Positions 26,851 through 34,548 of a DNA stretch of 34,602 bases are shown in pieces (the first letter of the stretch is position 1; every line of letters begins with the position of its first letter). Under the pieces are notes generated by a model. It made no database searches, was not told the origin of the DNA, and saw only the letters and a program-made list of their open reading frames with translations. The stretch covers positions 1 through 34,602 of IMG/VR virus record IMGVR_UViG_3300042448_000067. One strand, written 5' to 3'. The position numbers were made by a program, and so were the translations under genes. The stretch comes from a virus.

Positions 26851-26865
26851 AAACTGGAGAATGTT

Positions 26866-27225
26866 ATGGGCGGTCTATTAGGCACTGAACTGGAAATCTC
26901 AATCGAGATTGAAGAAGCGGAAGAATCTATGTTTGACGAGGCTGAGAACGCCAAGACCATCAAATACATGGAAGAAACGCAGATGTACGGGCCAAAAGAC
27001 CCAAGCAAGCCCAATGGCGAACACTGGCGTGAACTGGCTAATTACTGGAGAATTTCTCCAGATCAAGCCAAGCGCAAGCTGTGTTCTAACTGCGAATACG
27101 GTGATGACAGCCCCGAAACAAAAGAAATGTACGGGGATGAGGCCATCTACTGCAAGAAATTTGAGTTTGTCTGTGGCGAAGGCAAGACTTGCAAGATGTG
27201 GGAATCTGCACAAGGGGAAGATTGA
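26866..27225 (+). CDS. Conserved acidic protein with Cys cluster, function unknown
   Basis: The protein has 119 residues. The acidic N-terminus (LEISIEIEEAEESMFDEA) is followed by KPNGEHWRELANYWRISPD and a C-terminal cluster (KLCSNCEYG..., YCKKFEFVCGEGKTCKMW) with five Cys spaced like a zinc or Fe-S-type knuckle. Similar proteins are common between early genes and terminase in aquatic phages. It heads the block driven by the promoter at 26817, and its stop overlaps the next start (TGATG). Confidence 0.7.
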   Translation: MGGLLGTELEISIEIEEAEESMFDEAENAKTIKYMEETQMYGPKDPSKPNGEHWRELANYWRISPDQAKRKLCSNCEYGDDSPETKEMYGDEAIYCKKFEFVCGEGKTCKMWESAQGED

Positions 27226-27356
27226 TGGGAACCACAAATCAGCAAATGCCGAACCCTCAAAAGGCCAAGAAATTGGCTGAACAAGCCAAAAAGATGGCCG
27301 AGTCTAAAGGCTGGCAGTCTATGGCTATGAAGTTTTACAAACCGAAAGGTAAATGA
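27225..27356 (+). CDS. 43-residue basic mini-protein
   Basis: The ORF is coupled on both sides (TGATG and ATGATG). It reads GTTNQQMPNPQKAKKLAEQA, then KKMAESKGWQSMAMKFYKPK, a very lysine-rich amphipathic helix that could bind DNA or RNA. Its exact fit between two genes and good codon continuity argue for a real gene. No family recognised. Confidence 0.6.
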   Translation: MGTTNQQMPNPQKAKKLAEQAKKMAESKGWQSMAMKFYKPKGK

Positions 27357-27544
27357 TGAAACTTACTGAAGCTGCCAAGAAAATAGGCAAAGTCATGGGT
27401 GAGTACAAAGAGGGAAAACTCAATTCTTCTTCTGGTCAAAAGGTCAAAAGCCGAGATCAGGCTGTAGCAATCGCCATGTCAGAATCTGGTCGTTCCATGC
27501 CAAAACGTGGTGGTCGCACAGCAACTAACAGGGGCAAGAGGTAA
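27353..27544 (+). CDS. DUF6496-like small basic protein
   Basis: The protein has 63 residues; two adjacent ATG codons (27353, 27356) are possible starts. The core KLTEAAKKIGKVMGEYKEGK, then SSSGQKVKSRDQAVAIAMSE, matches the DUF6496 pattern found in phages and bacteria. The basic C-terminus (PKRGGRTATNRGKR) suggests nucleic-acid binding. Role unknown; similar genes lie near structural genes of other phages. Confidence 0.78.
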   Translation: MMKLTEAAKKIGKVMGEYKEGKLNSSSGQKVKSRDQAVAIAMSESGRSMPKRGGRTATNRGKR

Positions 27545-27547
27545 ATC

Positions 27548-28744
27548 ATGGACGCAATCCGAGCAACCCCATACAGAAGCCCCGTAGCGGGTGGAATCAA
27601 TGACCTGCTTGGCGGGTTGCTTGGGTATATGCGAGATCCAAGGCGAACACAGCAAATGCAAGGTTTGGCTGGTTTGCTGGAAAGCACTGGAGTTCCAAAG
27701 ACCGTAGAGCGTTTGGCATACGGTGAGCCACTGACAAACCTTCAGCAAGCAAACATCCCTGCGCTGCGCCAAGAGACAGCTAACGCCTTAATGACTCTGC
27801 TACCTGTTCCAAGTGGCGCAAACAGGGCTGCAATGGCCGCTGGTCGTGCTGGTGAACGCATGGCCGAACGAGTTGTTCCGCAAGTCATGGGGCGCGGTGG
27901 CGTACCCGCTGGTTTATTGGATGCTTTGGCTCAAGGCTCTACAAGTAATGTATTGCCACCAGCAAGATTCCGAGGGCAAGCATTAGAAGGTTTGCCAAAT
28001 AGAGTTGATGTTGGCGGTACTATGGAGGAATTTGGCACAGATCAGCGTTTGGTAGATATTGCCAAAGAGTTGGTTGAAAAGAAGGGTTTTGTATATAGCC
28101 CACAACTAAAATATGCAGAAGTTGACCCGCAAAGGGCCGCAAAGATTGCTGATGCTTACGCAAAAATGGAGAACAACCCAAATTCTCCACAAGTAAAAAA
28201 AGCGTATGACGCAATGATTGAAGAAACAATGGAGCAATACGAGGCGCTCCGCAAAAAAGGCTATCAGTTTAGTTTTATGCCTGAAAGTGGCGATATTTAC
28301 GGCAACCCAAGAAACGCCATCAATGACATTGTGCAAAACCAAAGGTTGTCTGTTTTCCCAACTGAGCAAGGTTTTGGTGGGCCATCGGCGGCTGCTGCAA
28401 GTGAGGCAAACCCGCTACTGATGCGAATTGGCGAAAAGTGGGATGGCAAAGAAGTTACGGCCAATGATGTGTTTCGCGCTGTACATGATGTTTTTGGCCA
28501 TGCAAAACATGGGGTAGGATTTCGCGCTGGTGGTGAAGAAAACGCTTTTCAGGCACACGCTCGGATGTATTCTCCTGAAGCATTGCCAGCCGCAGCCTCT
28601 GAAACAAGAGGGCAAAACTCATGGGTTAACTTTGGGCCATTTGGTGAATTTAACCGAAGGGCTTCCCCAAGTCTTACAGAGTATGCAGAGCAGAAAACTG
28701 GTATCATGCCAGCATGGACGTATATAGAAGGTTTGCTTAAGTGA
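27548..28744 (+). CDS. Putative virion-associated effector with His/Asp/Glu-rich C-terminal domain
   Basis: The protein has 398 residues. The N-terminal 115 residues (GGLLGYMRDPRRTQQMQGLA, VERLAYGEPLTNLQQAN, SGANRAAMAAGRAGERMAE) resemble anchors of ejected phage polyvalent-type proteins. The C-terminal part (about 170-398) contains a strongly patterned region: VHDVFGHAKHG (His313, Asp314, His318, His321), GGEENAFQAHARMY (330-341), and ETRGQNSW (352-359). These repeated His, Asp and Glu look like a metal or catalytic site. I do not recognise the enzyme class. The location before terminase suggests a protein packaged in, or made at the switch to, the virion stage. Confidence 0.65.
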   Translation: MDAIRATPYRSPVAGGINDLLGGLLGYMRDPRRTQQMQGLAGLLESTGVPKTVERLAYGEPLTNLQQANIPALRQETANALMTLLPVPSGANRAAMAAGRAGERMAERVVPQVMGRGGVPAGLLDALAQGSTSNVLPPARFRGQALEGLPNRVDVGGTMEEFGTDQRLVDIAKELVEKKGFVYSPQLKYAEVDPQRAAKIADAYAKMENNPNSPQVKKAYDAMIEETMEQYEALRKKGYQFSFMPESGDIYGNPRNAINDIVQNQRLSVFPTEQGFGGPSAAAASEANPLLMRIGEKWDGKEVTANDVFRAVHDVFGHAKHGVGFRAGGEENAFQAHARMYSPEALPAAASETRGQNSWVNFGPFGEFNRRASPSLTEYAEQKTGIMPAWTYIEGLLK

Positions 28745-29097
28745 TTGAACAGATTTTTATTGCTGTTACTGAAATAATAGCAATATTTTTAATTCAAGAT
28801 AAAAGAGAAAGCCATCGTAAGTTTGCCCCTATCTTTGGATTGCTTGGGCAACCTTTTTGGTTTTATTCATCCTACATTGCTGATCAATGGGGAGCTTTTA
28901 TCCTGTGCTTTTTCTTTACAGCAGCATGGATCAAAGCCTTAAAAGACTATTGGTTTACAAAGCGGGACACACCGCTTACAAGTGAGCAATACTTTGAACT
29001 AATCACAGACGCTGTTGAAAAAGTTGAACAGGGTAGCAAACTTGACCAGAAAAACTACATCAAGAGAGTTTTAAAAGAAGCCCTTAAAATAAGGTAA
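28741..29097 (+). CDS. Three-helix membrane protein
   Basis: The protein has 118 residues and begins at GTG 28741, overlapping the previous stop (GTGA). Hydrophobic helices lie at about 3-18 (EQIFIAVTEIIAIFLI), 28-48 (FAPIFGLLGQPFWFYSSYIA) and 49-66 (AFILCFFFTAAWIKAL). A charged C-terminal tail follows (LTSEQYFELITDAVEKVEQG...). Its layout recalls small phage membrane proteins of unknown role. No transporter or holin motif is present. Confidence 0.62.
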   Translation: MIEQIFIAVTEIIAIFLIQDKRESHRKFAPIFGLLGQPFWFYSSYIADQWGAFILCFFFTAAWIKALKDYWFTKRDTPLTSEQYFELITDAVEKVEQGSKLDQKNYIKRVLKEALKIR

Positions 29098-29128
29098 CAA
29101 CCCGCAGATGTAAGTCTGCACTAACCTT
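29091..29128 (+). promoter_or_regulatory. Two-part hairpin upstream of the small terminase gene
   Basis: AAGGT (29091-29095) pairs with ACCTT (29124-29128), enclosing GCAGAT-GTAA-GTCTGC (29104-29119) with a GNRA tetraloop. It starts inside the end of the previous gene and lies just before terminase. A packaging-site or translational-control role is possible. Confidence 0.45.
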
Positions 29129-29154
29129 GACCAACCTACGGGAGTCAAACCAAG

Positions 29155-29463
29155 ATGAATAAACAAGCCGAAAATAATAAAGGCCGCCCTAAAGGATCAC
29201 CGAATAGGGCTACGGCTGACGTAAGGGCCGCTATAGCCGCTTTTGCAGAGGGTAACGCACATAAGCTCCAAGATTGGCTTGATCGCGTTGCAGAGGGTTC
29301 TGGAGGCGTTAAGCCAGATCCCGCCAAAGCCGCTGATTTGTATCTCAGGGCTATCGAGTACCACATCCCCAAGCTAGCAAGAACTGAGGTCACTGGTCAA
29401 GACGGTGGCCCTGTAGAGATCTCTGCCATTCAAATCAAGCTGGTCAAGCCGAATGAATCTTGA
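29155..29463 (+). CDS. Terminase small subunit
   Basis: The protein has 102 residues. It has the GRPKGSPNRATADVRAAIAA opening seen in the small terminase-like DNA-binding family, a helical middle (HKLQDWLDRVAEG, AADLYLRAIEYHIPKLARTE) and an acidic, beta-like end. Small terminases bind the packaging site and hand DNA to the large subunit. The gene overlaps the large subunit start by 11 bases. The lead GRPKG resembles an AT-hook core and would suit DNA binding. The position next to the large subunit is decisive. Confidence 0.83.
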   Translation: MNKQAENNKGRPKGSPNRATADVRAAIAAFAEGNAHKLQDWLDRVAEGSGGVKPDPAKAADLYLRAIEYHIPKLARTEVTGQDGGPVEISAIQIKLVKPNES

Positions 29464-30703
29464 ACTGGATTTCCCTGAAAAACTGGGATTCTTGTTTGAG
29501 CCAAACAGATACAAGATTCTTTATGGTGGCCGAGGGTCAGCTAAGTCTTGGTCTGTTGCTCGGGCTTTGATTGCCATTGCTGTCCAAAAGCCAACCAGGA
29601 TTCTTTGCGCCCGTGAGTTGCAAAACAGTATCTCTGATTCTGTGATTGCTCTATTGGGTGATCAAATCAAGGCTATGGGGCTTGAGTCCTTCTTTGACGT
29701 ACAGCGCACAGCTATCTATGGCCGCAATGGGTCAGAGTTCAGTTTTGCTGGTCTAAAGCACAATGTCACCTCAATCAAGTCGTTTGAGGGTGTGGACATT
29801 TGCTGGATAGAAGAAGGCCAAGCCGTTTCTAAAGTTTCATGGGAAACGCTGATTCCTACGATTCGTAAGCCTGACTCCGAGATATGGGTGACGTTTAACC
29901 CTGACTTGGACACTGACGAAACTTACAAGCGGTTCGTGGTCAACCCTCCAGCATCGTCCAAGATTGTCAAGATGAACTGGTCTGACAATCCTTGGTTTCC
30001 TCAAGTGCTGAAGGATGAATTGGAAGACCTAAAGGCTAGGAACGTGGATTCTTACCTGAACGTCTGGGAGGGTCACACAAGGCAAATGCTGGATGGCGCT
30101 GTGTACGCCAATGAACTGCGTAAGGCCCAAGAAGAAGGCCGCATCCGTGAGTTAATCATTGACAAGTCCATCCCTGTTCAGACCTTCTGGGATTTAGGGT
30201 GGAGCGACATGACCTCTATATGGTTTGTCCAAGCACTTCCCGGTGGCGAGATCAGAGTGATTGACTTCTACCAAAATTGCCAAAAGACCATCGACCACTA
30301 CGCCCAAGTTCTTCAAGACAAGGGGTATATCTACAAAGACTGGTGGTTGCCTCATGATGCTGAACACAAGAATATGACTGGTAAATCAGTCAAGGATATT
30401 CTTCAAGGCATGGGTAAACCTATCAGAATCACGCCAAAACTGTCTGTTGCAGACGGGATTAACGCAGCTAGAACACTGATGGACAGGTGCTTTATTGACG
30501 AGACTCGATGCGCTGATGGACTGCAAAACCTGCGCCATTACCGCTATGACGTTGACCCAAACACCAAGATGTTCAGTAACAAACCACTGCATGACCAGCA
30601 CTCACACGCTGCTGATGCTTGGCGCTATGTAGCCGTTGGACTAGACGAAAACACTGGTTCATGGGGCAAATCTATCAACGTAATACCGAAATGGGTGGTC
30701 TAA
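29453..30703 (+). CDS. terL: Terminase large subunit
   Basis: The protein has 416 residues. The ATPase domain is clear: Walker A GGRGSAKS at 25-32, Walker B-like VDICWIEEGQ near 114-123, and a VTFNPD motif coupling it to the nuclease. The C-terminal nuclease domain has acidic residues at Asp247 (FWDLGWSD), Asp302 (LPHDAEH) and Asp388 (HAADAWR), as in RNase H-like terminase nucleases. The enzyme pumps DNA into the procapsid and cuts it. Length and layout match PBSX/P22-type terminases with headful cutting. It begins inside the end of the small subunit gene. Confidence 0.95.
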   Translation: MNLELDFPEKLGFLFEPNRYKILYGGRGSAKSWSVARALIAIAVQKPTRILCARELQNSISDSVIALLGDQIKAMGLESFFDVQRTAIYGRNGSEFSFAGLKHNVTSIKSFEGVDICWIEEGQAVSKVSWETLIPTIRKPDSEIWVTFNPDLDTDETYKRFVVNPPASSKIVKMNWSDNPWFPQVLKDELEDLKARNVDSYLNVWEGHTRQMLDGAVYANELRKAQEEGRIRELIIDKSIPVQTFWDLGWSDMTSIWFVQALPGGEIRVIDFYQNCQKTIDHYAQVLQDKGYIYKDWWLPHDAEHKNMTGKSVKDILQGMGKPIRITPKLSVADGINAARTLMDRCFIDETRCADGLQNLRHYRYDVDPNTKMFSNKPLHDQHSHAADAWRYVAVGLDENTGSWGKSINVIPKWVV

Positions 30704-30880
30704 ATGTTCATGATGAGACAAGGCGATATATCTAACGCTAAACGGGTTGACGAACTTGAAAAGCGCATTGAAATGCTTGAAAATGTGGTAAAGGCATTAC
30801 AATTGACCGAACGCCCAAAGGTCGGGCGACCTCCAAAGGCAAAAGATGAGTCAGAACTTAAAAGCGATTCTCCAGGCTGA
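30704..30880 (+). CDS. Small coiled-coil/AT-hook-like protein overlapping the portal start
   Basis: The ORF of 58 residues begins at ATG 30704, immediately after the terminase stop, and ends 35 bases inside the portal gene in another frame. It has a short amphipathic coiled coil (AKRVDELEKRIEMLENVVKA) and then TERPKVGRPPKAK, which contains the GRP core of AT-hooks among Lys residues. It may bind DNA or bridge terminase and portal. No wider family recognised. Absent a ribosome site, its expression rests on coupling. Confidence 0.5.
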   Translation: MFMMRQGDISNAKRVDELEKRIEMLENVVKALQLTERPKVGRPPKAKDESELKSDSPG

Positions 30881-32987
30881 AATCGACAACTCAATCGGTT
30901 TCATTGAGAGTGAGACTGTTGAGCAACGCAAGCAAGCCCTGCAAGCCTACTTGCGCCAACCTTACGGCAACGAGGTCGAAGGTAAGTCTTCTATTGTCAC
31001 TGGTGAGGTAGCAGAAGCCATTGATGGTGCAATGCCTCCACTGATGCGTATCTTTGCCAGCAGCGATCAAGTTGTATTGGCAAACCCAACTGGCCCCGGT
31101 GATGAGGCTGGCGCTAAACAGGTCACAGACTACCTCAACTACATCTTCCTGAATGACAATCCCGGCGTGATCATCATGCACGATTGGTTTAAGGATGCCT
31201 TGCTGCAAAAGAACGGCATTGTTAAAGCGTATTGGGAAGACAAGGAAGACGTTACCAAAGAGAGCTATCAGGGCTTGTCTGATGACGAACTAGCCTTGAT
31301 GCTGCAAGACAAAGACCTTGAGATTGTTGAGCAAGATACCCAAGAGTTCCCTATCCTTGACCCTATGGGTATGCCTGCCTTCAATGAAGACGGTACACAA
31401 GCCATGTATGGCGTCCATGACATTAAGGTGAGCAAGCGCACCAAGTCGGGCAAGGTTGTTGTTGAGAACGTCCCACCAGAGGAGTTCCTGATCTCCAAGC
31501 GTGGCATCAAGATTGAAACATCGCCTTTCATTGCACACCGCCGGATGATTACCCGCAGCGACTTGATTGCTATGGGTTTTGATGAGGAAGTGGTTAAGGG
31601 ATTGGCTACTGGTGACGCACTTGCCTACACACCAGAGCGAGTGGCTCGATTCAGTCCTGGTGAGCAACCTTATGACACACAGGCAGAAGACTTTGCAATG
31701 CAAGAGATTGAGGTCTTTGAGTGCTATGTGCGTGTTGATGAGGACGAAGACGGTATTGCCGAGTTGCGCCAAGTCTTCTATGCAAGCAATGAGATTCTGA
31801 GCAACGAAGAAGCTGACTATGTTCCCTTCTACTCTGTTTGCCCGATTCCAATTCCGCACAAGTTCTTTGGTAACTCACTGGCAGACCGCACAATTGATCT
31901 GCAACTGATCAAAACCACTGTTACCCGTCAGATGCTGGATAACTTGTATCTGACCAACAACGCCCGTGTGGTGGCTGTTGAGGGGCAAGTTAACTTTGAT
32001 GACCTGCTTACCTCTACCGCTGGTGGCGTTATTCGGGCTAAGACACAAGGCGCTGTTCAGCAATTGGTTGTTCAGAACGTGGCTCAACAATCGTTCCCAA
32101 TGCTGGAGTACTTGGATCGAGTTCAGTCCAAGCGTACAGGCGTGACTGATGCAAGCCAAGGTCTTGATGCCTCTATCTTGCAGAACGTGACAGCCGCAGC
32201 CGTGGCATCCATGCAGCAAGCCGGAGCCGGAAAGATTGAGATGATTGCCCGTATCTTTGCCGATACTGGTGTTCGTGATCTGTTCTATGGCATCTTGCAC
32301 TTGGTCACTAAGTACCAGCAGAAAGAGCGAATCATTCGTTTGCGTGGCACTTACGTGGCTATTGACCCTCGCACTTGGGCCAACAAGTATGACCTGACAG
32401 TGAATGTCGGTCTGGGTAACGGTAATCGTGATCAGCAAATGGCAATGCTGCAAATGGTGCTGGCAAAGCAAGAGCAAATGCTGGCTCAGTTTGGCCCTGC
32501 TAACCCGTTTGTTTCGTTCGGTCAATATCGTGCTTCTCTTGGCCGTATGGTTGAGGCTGCTGGTTTCAAAGACTCTGCTGAGTTCTTTAAGCCGATTAGC
32601 CCAGAGCAAGACCAGCAATTGTCTAACCCACCTCCACAAGAGCCGCAAATGTCTCCAGAGGTTCAGGCGTACATGGCTAAGACACAGGCTGAGATCCAAG
32701 GCCAACAGGCTAAGTTCCAAGCTGATATGCAAATGCAACAAGCCAAGATGCAAGCGGATCTTGAGTTTGAACGCCAGAAGGCTGCACTTGAATTGCAACT
32801 CCAGCGAGACAAAGCCGCTGCTGAGATTCAACTGATGCGCGAGAAAGAAGCCTCAAAACTTCAGATTGAGCGTGAGAAGATGAATATGCACTTTGCCATG
32901 AAGGAGCAAGAGTTCCAAGCCGAGGCACAGCTTAAAGCCATGAAGATTGGTGCAGGCATCACTTCCAACGTGGAGATCCCAGGATGA
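30846..32987 (+). CDS. Portal protein (P22-like)
   Basis: The protein has 713 residues, close to the P22 gp1 length of 725. The start (QAEIDNSIGFIESETVEQRK, then YGNEVEGKSSIVTGEVAEAI) and the middle blocks (VENVPPEEFLISKRGIKIE, FYSVCPIPIPHKFFGNSLAD, then LIKTTVTRQMLDNLYLTNN) are typical of this family. A very long Gln/Lys/Glu/Ala-rich helix from about 590 to 700 would form the central barrel that enters the capsid. Twelve copies make the DNA channel and the packaging port. Position after terminase agrees. The stop overlaps the next start by ATGA. Confidence 0.92.
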   Translation: MSQNLKAILQAEIDNSIGFIESETVEQRKQALQAYLRQPYGNEVEGKSSIVTGEVAEAIDGAMPPLMRIFASSDQVVLANPTGPGDEAGAKQVTDYLNYIFLNDNPGVIIMHDWFKDALLQKNGIVKAYWEDKEDVTKESYQGLSDDELALMLQDKDLEIVEQDTQEFPILDPMGMPAFNEDGTQAMYGVHDIKVSKRTKSGKVVVENVPPEEFLISKRGIKIETSPFIAHRRMITRSDLIAMGFDEEVVKGLATGDALAYTPERVARFSPGEQPYDTQAEDFAMQEIEVFECYVRVDEDEDGIAELRQVFYASNEILSNEEADYVPFYSVCPIPIPHKFFGNSLADRTIDLQLIKTTVTRQMLDNLYLTNNARVVAVEGQVNFDDLLTSTAGGVIRAKTQGAVQQLVVQNVAQQSFPMLEYLDRVQSKRTGVTDASQGLDASILQNVTAAAVASMQQAGAGKIEMIARIFADTGVRDLFYGILHLVTKYQQKERIIRLRGTYVAIDPRTWANKYDLTVNVGLGNGNRDQQMAMLQMVLAKQEQMLAQFGPANPFVSFGQYRASLGRMVEAAGFKDSAEFFKPISPEQDQQLSNPPPQEPQMSPEVQAYMAKTQAEIQGQQAKFQADMQMQQAKMQADLEFERQKAALELQLQRDKAAAEIQLMREKEASKLQIEREKMNMHFAMKEQEFQAEAQLKAMKIGAGITSNVEIPG

Positions 32988-33259
32988 ATGACCAAGTTGA
33001 AGAAACCAAGCAAATGGTCAGAGAGGCCATGCTTGAAGAAGGCATAACCTCTAAAACGCTAATGCGTCTTGGAAAGATGGCTGAAGACGTTTTGCAAGAT
33101 CAAACACTCTATCCAAAGTTTTTACAAGCAATCATTGATAGCGAATTAGCCGATGAAGAAGATCTATCTAAAAAAATAGATTACCAACTTATTGGCGTAA
33201 TGGCTACGCTTGGAGAGATGTCAAGGCAAATGATTGCTTCTGGTGAAATAGAGGCTTGA
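32984..33259 (+). CDS. Small helical protein after the portal gene, function unknown
   Basis: The protein has 91 residues. It is largely helical and acidic (NDQVEETKQMVREAMLEEGI, then MRLGKMAEDVLQDQTLYPKF, LADEEDLSKKID). It sits between the portal and an ejection-type gene, and its start overlaps the portal stop (ATGA). It could be a head-assembly or portal-associated factor. No motif decides this. Confidence 0.66.
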   Translation: MNDQVEETKQMVREAMLEEGITSKTLMRLGKMAEDVLQDQTLYPKFLQAIIDSELADEEDLSKKIDYQLIGVMATLGEMSRQMIASGEIEA

Positions 33260-33260
33260 T

Positions 33261-34316
33261 ATGGGATCAAAATTTAGCAGATTCCTAAAGAAAGTTGCAA
33301 AACCAGTTGCAGTGATTGCTGCGATTGCTTATCCACCACTTATCCCTGCAATTGGCGCGGCTCTTGGCGCTACTGGTGCGGCGGCTACTGTTGTTGGTGC
33401 TGCTGCTCTTAGCACTGGTGCAAGTTTAGCCTCTGGTGATTCAATAGAGGACGCATTAAAGTCTGGTGTGATTTCTGGAGCATCGGCAGGGATAGGGCAG
33501 TTGGCCTCTGGTGTTACGTCTGGTGTTGCTGAAACTTTAGGTGGTGGATCTGCCGCAAACATTGCAGCCAATGCGTTAACTGGCGGTACAACATCTGAGT
33601 TGTTGGGAGGCGACTTTGCAGAGGGCGCTTTGATTTCAGGCGTTGGGTCTGGAATCAATCAAGCAAGGCTTGCGGCTGCGGGTGATTATCTGAGCAGCTT
33701 CCCTAGTGGATATGGTGAGTACAGTGATGCTCCACCAGATATGAGTGACTTTGGTTTGCCTCCATCCAGCACGCCATCGCCTCCAAGTTTTAATGATCAA
33801 AGCGTTTCTCCGCTAAACATAGATGGGACACTTGCTGCTCTTAATCTTGGAAAGACTGTTGCGCCTTACGCTATAACAGCATTGCTATCAAAGAACGCTT
33901 ACGACTTGGCAACCAAGGACGATCAAGGCAACTACAACTATCCGATTGTTCCTATTCCATCTGATTGGAAGTCGCCGGAATACAACCAGACATTTACGCC
34001 TTCAGCGCCAATAGACTTTGGCAATCCTGAGATGCTGGCGGGTACGCAGTTTGCAAATCCCCCATTGGCACAGCAGCCAATGAACTTGTCTTCACTGATA
34101 AACACTTTGAATCTTCAGCAGCCGCAGCAACAATTCGGCATGAATGAGATTGTCGGTAGCATCAATGATGTGCCAATGTCTATCAACGACATTATTAGCA
34201 ATCTTGGTCAAAACACTATGCAGCCCTTTGACATGAATCAGAGCATTGGGCAACTGGACAACGCACCAGCATCACTGAACAGCATCATCTCTGGGATACA
34301 AAGCCAATATGGATAA
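33261..34316 (+). CDS. Ejection-type virion protein with hydrophobic N-terminus
   Basis: The protein has 351 residues. A basic start (GSKFSRFLKKVAKP) leads into Ala/Gly-rich hydrophobic helices (about 15-140: VAVIAAIAYPPLIPAIGAAL, GAAATVVGAAALSTGA, LISGVGSGINQA). Then comes a Pro/Ser-rich linker and a C-terminal region with repeated short motifs (MNLSSLINTL, GMNEIVGSIN, PMSINDIISNL, FDMNQSIGQL, ASLNSIISGI). The membrane-friendly N-terminus is characteristic of pilot/ejection proteins. The stop overlaps the following gene's start by 8 bases. Function inferred from composition and place. Confidence 0.62.
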   Translation: MGSKFSRFLKKVAKPVAVIAAIAYPPLIPAIGAALGATGAAATVVGAAALSTGASLASGDSIEDALKSGVISGASAGIGQLASGVTSGVAETLGGGSAANIAANALTGGTTSELLGGDFAEGALISGVGSGINQARLAAAGDYLSSFPSGYGEYSDAPPDMSDFGLPPSSTPSPPSFNDQSVSPLNIDGTLAALNLGKTVAPYAITALLSKNAYDLATKDDQGNYNYPIVPIPSDWKSPEYNQTFTPSAPIDFGNPEMLAGTQFANPPLAQQPMNLSSLINTLNLQQPQQQFGMNEIVGSINDVPMSINDIISNLGQNTMQPFDMNQSIGQLDNAPASLNSIISGIQSQYG

Positions 34317-34548
34317 GAAGCAAAAAGCACAATGGGCCAGCAACCTTCTGGTAGATGACTATTTCGTAGAAGTCATGAATGATTTGAAAAATCAGCAGAT
34401 TAGTGTAATAATCAACACAAATCGAGATGAGGCAGAGCAGCGTGAAGCCGCTTACAGCCACATTAAGACACTTGATCTGTTTCTTGGACACTTGCAAGGC
34501 ATAGCCGCAGAGACCAAGATTCAGGAAAAAAAGTGGAAGATTCTGTAA
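34309..34548 (+). CDS. Conserved hypothetical protein before the scaffold gene
   Basis: The protein has 79 residues, intact here and partial at the left edge. It is a helical, charged protein (KKQKAQWASNLLVDDYFVEV, MNDLKNQQISVIINTNRDEA, YSHIKTLDLFLGHLQGIAAE). The place, between an ejection-type gene and the scaffold, is where head-assembly factors lie. The ATG at 34309 overlaps the preceding stop. The C-terminal KWKIL here is KWRIL in the left copy. Confidence 0.72.
   Translation: MDKKQKAQWASNLLVDDYFVEVMNDLKNQQISVIINTNRDEAEQREAAYSHIKTLDLFLGHLQGIAAETKIQEKKWKIL

Noticed and set aside
29098-29154. Possible tRNA before terminase
   Set aside because: Only a simple two-part hairpin forms. There is no cloverleaf, no anticodon arm and no TTC loop.
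31875-32831. 318-residue open frame on the minus strand
   Set aside because: It is inside the portal gene and made mostly of Leu/His/Ser-rich low-complexity text. The sense frame is a clear portal protein.
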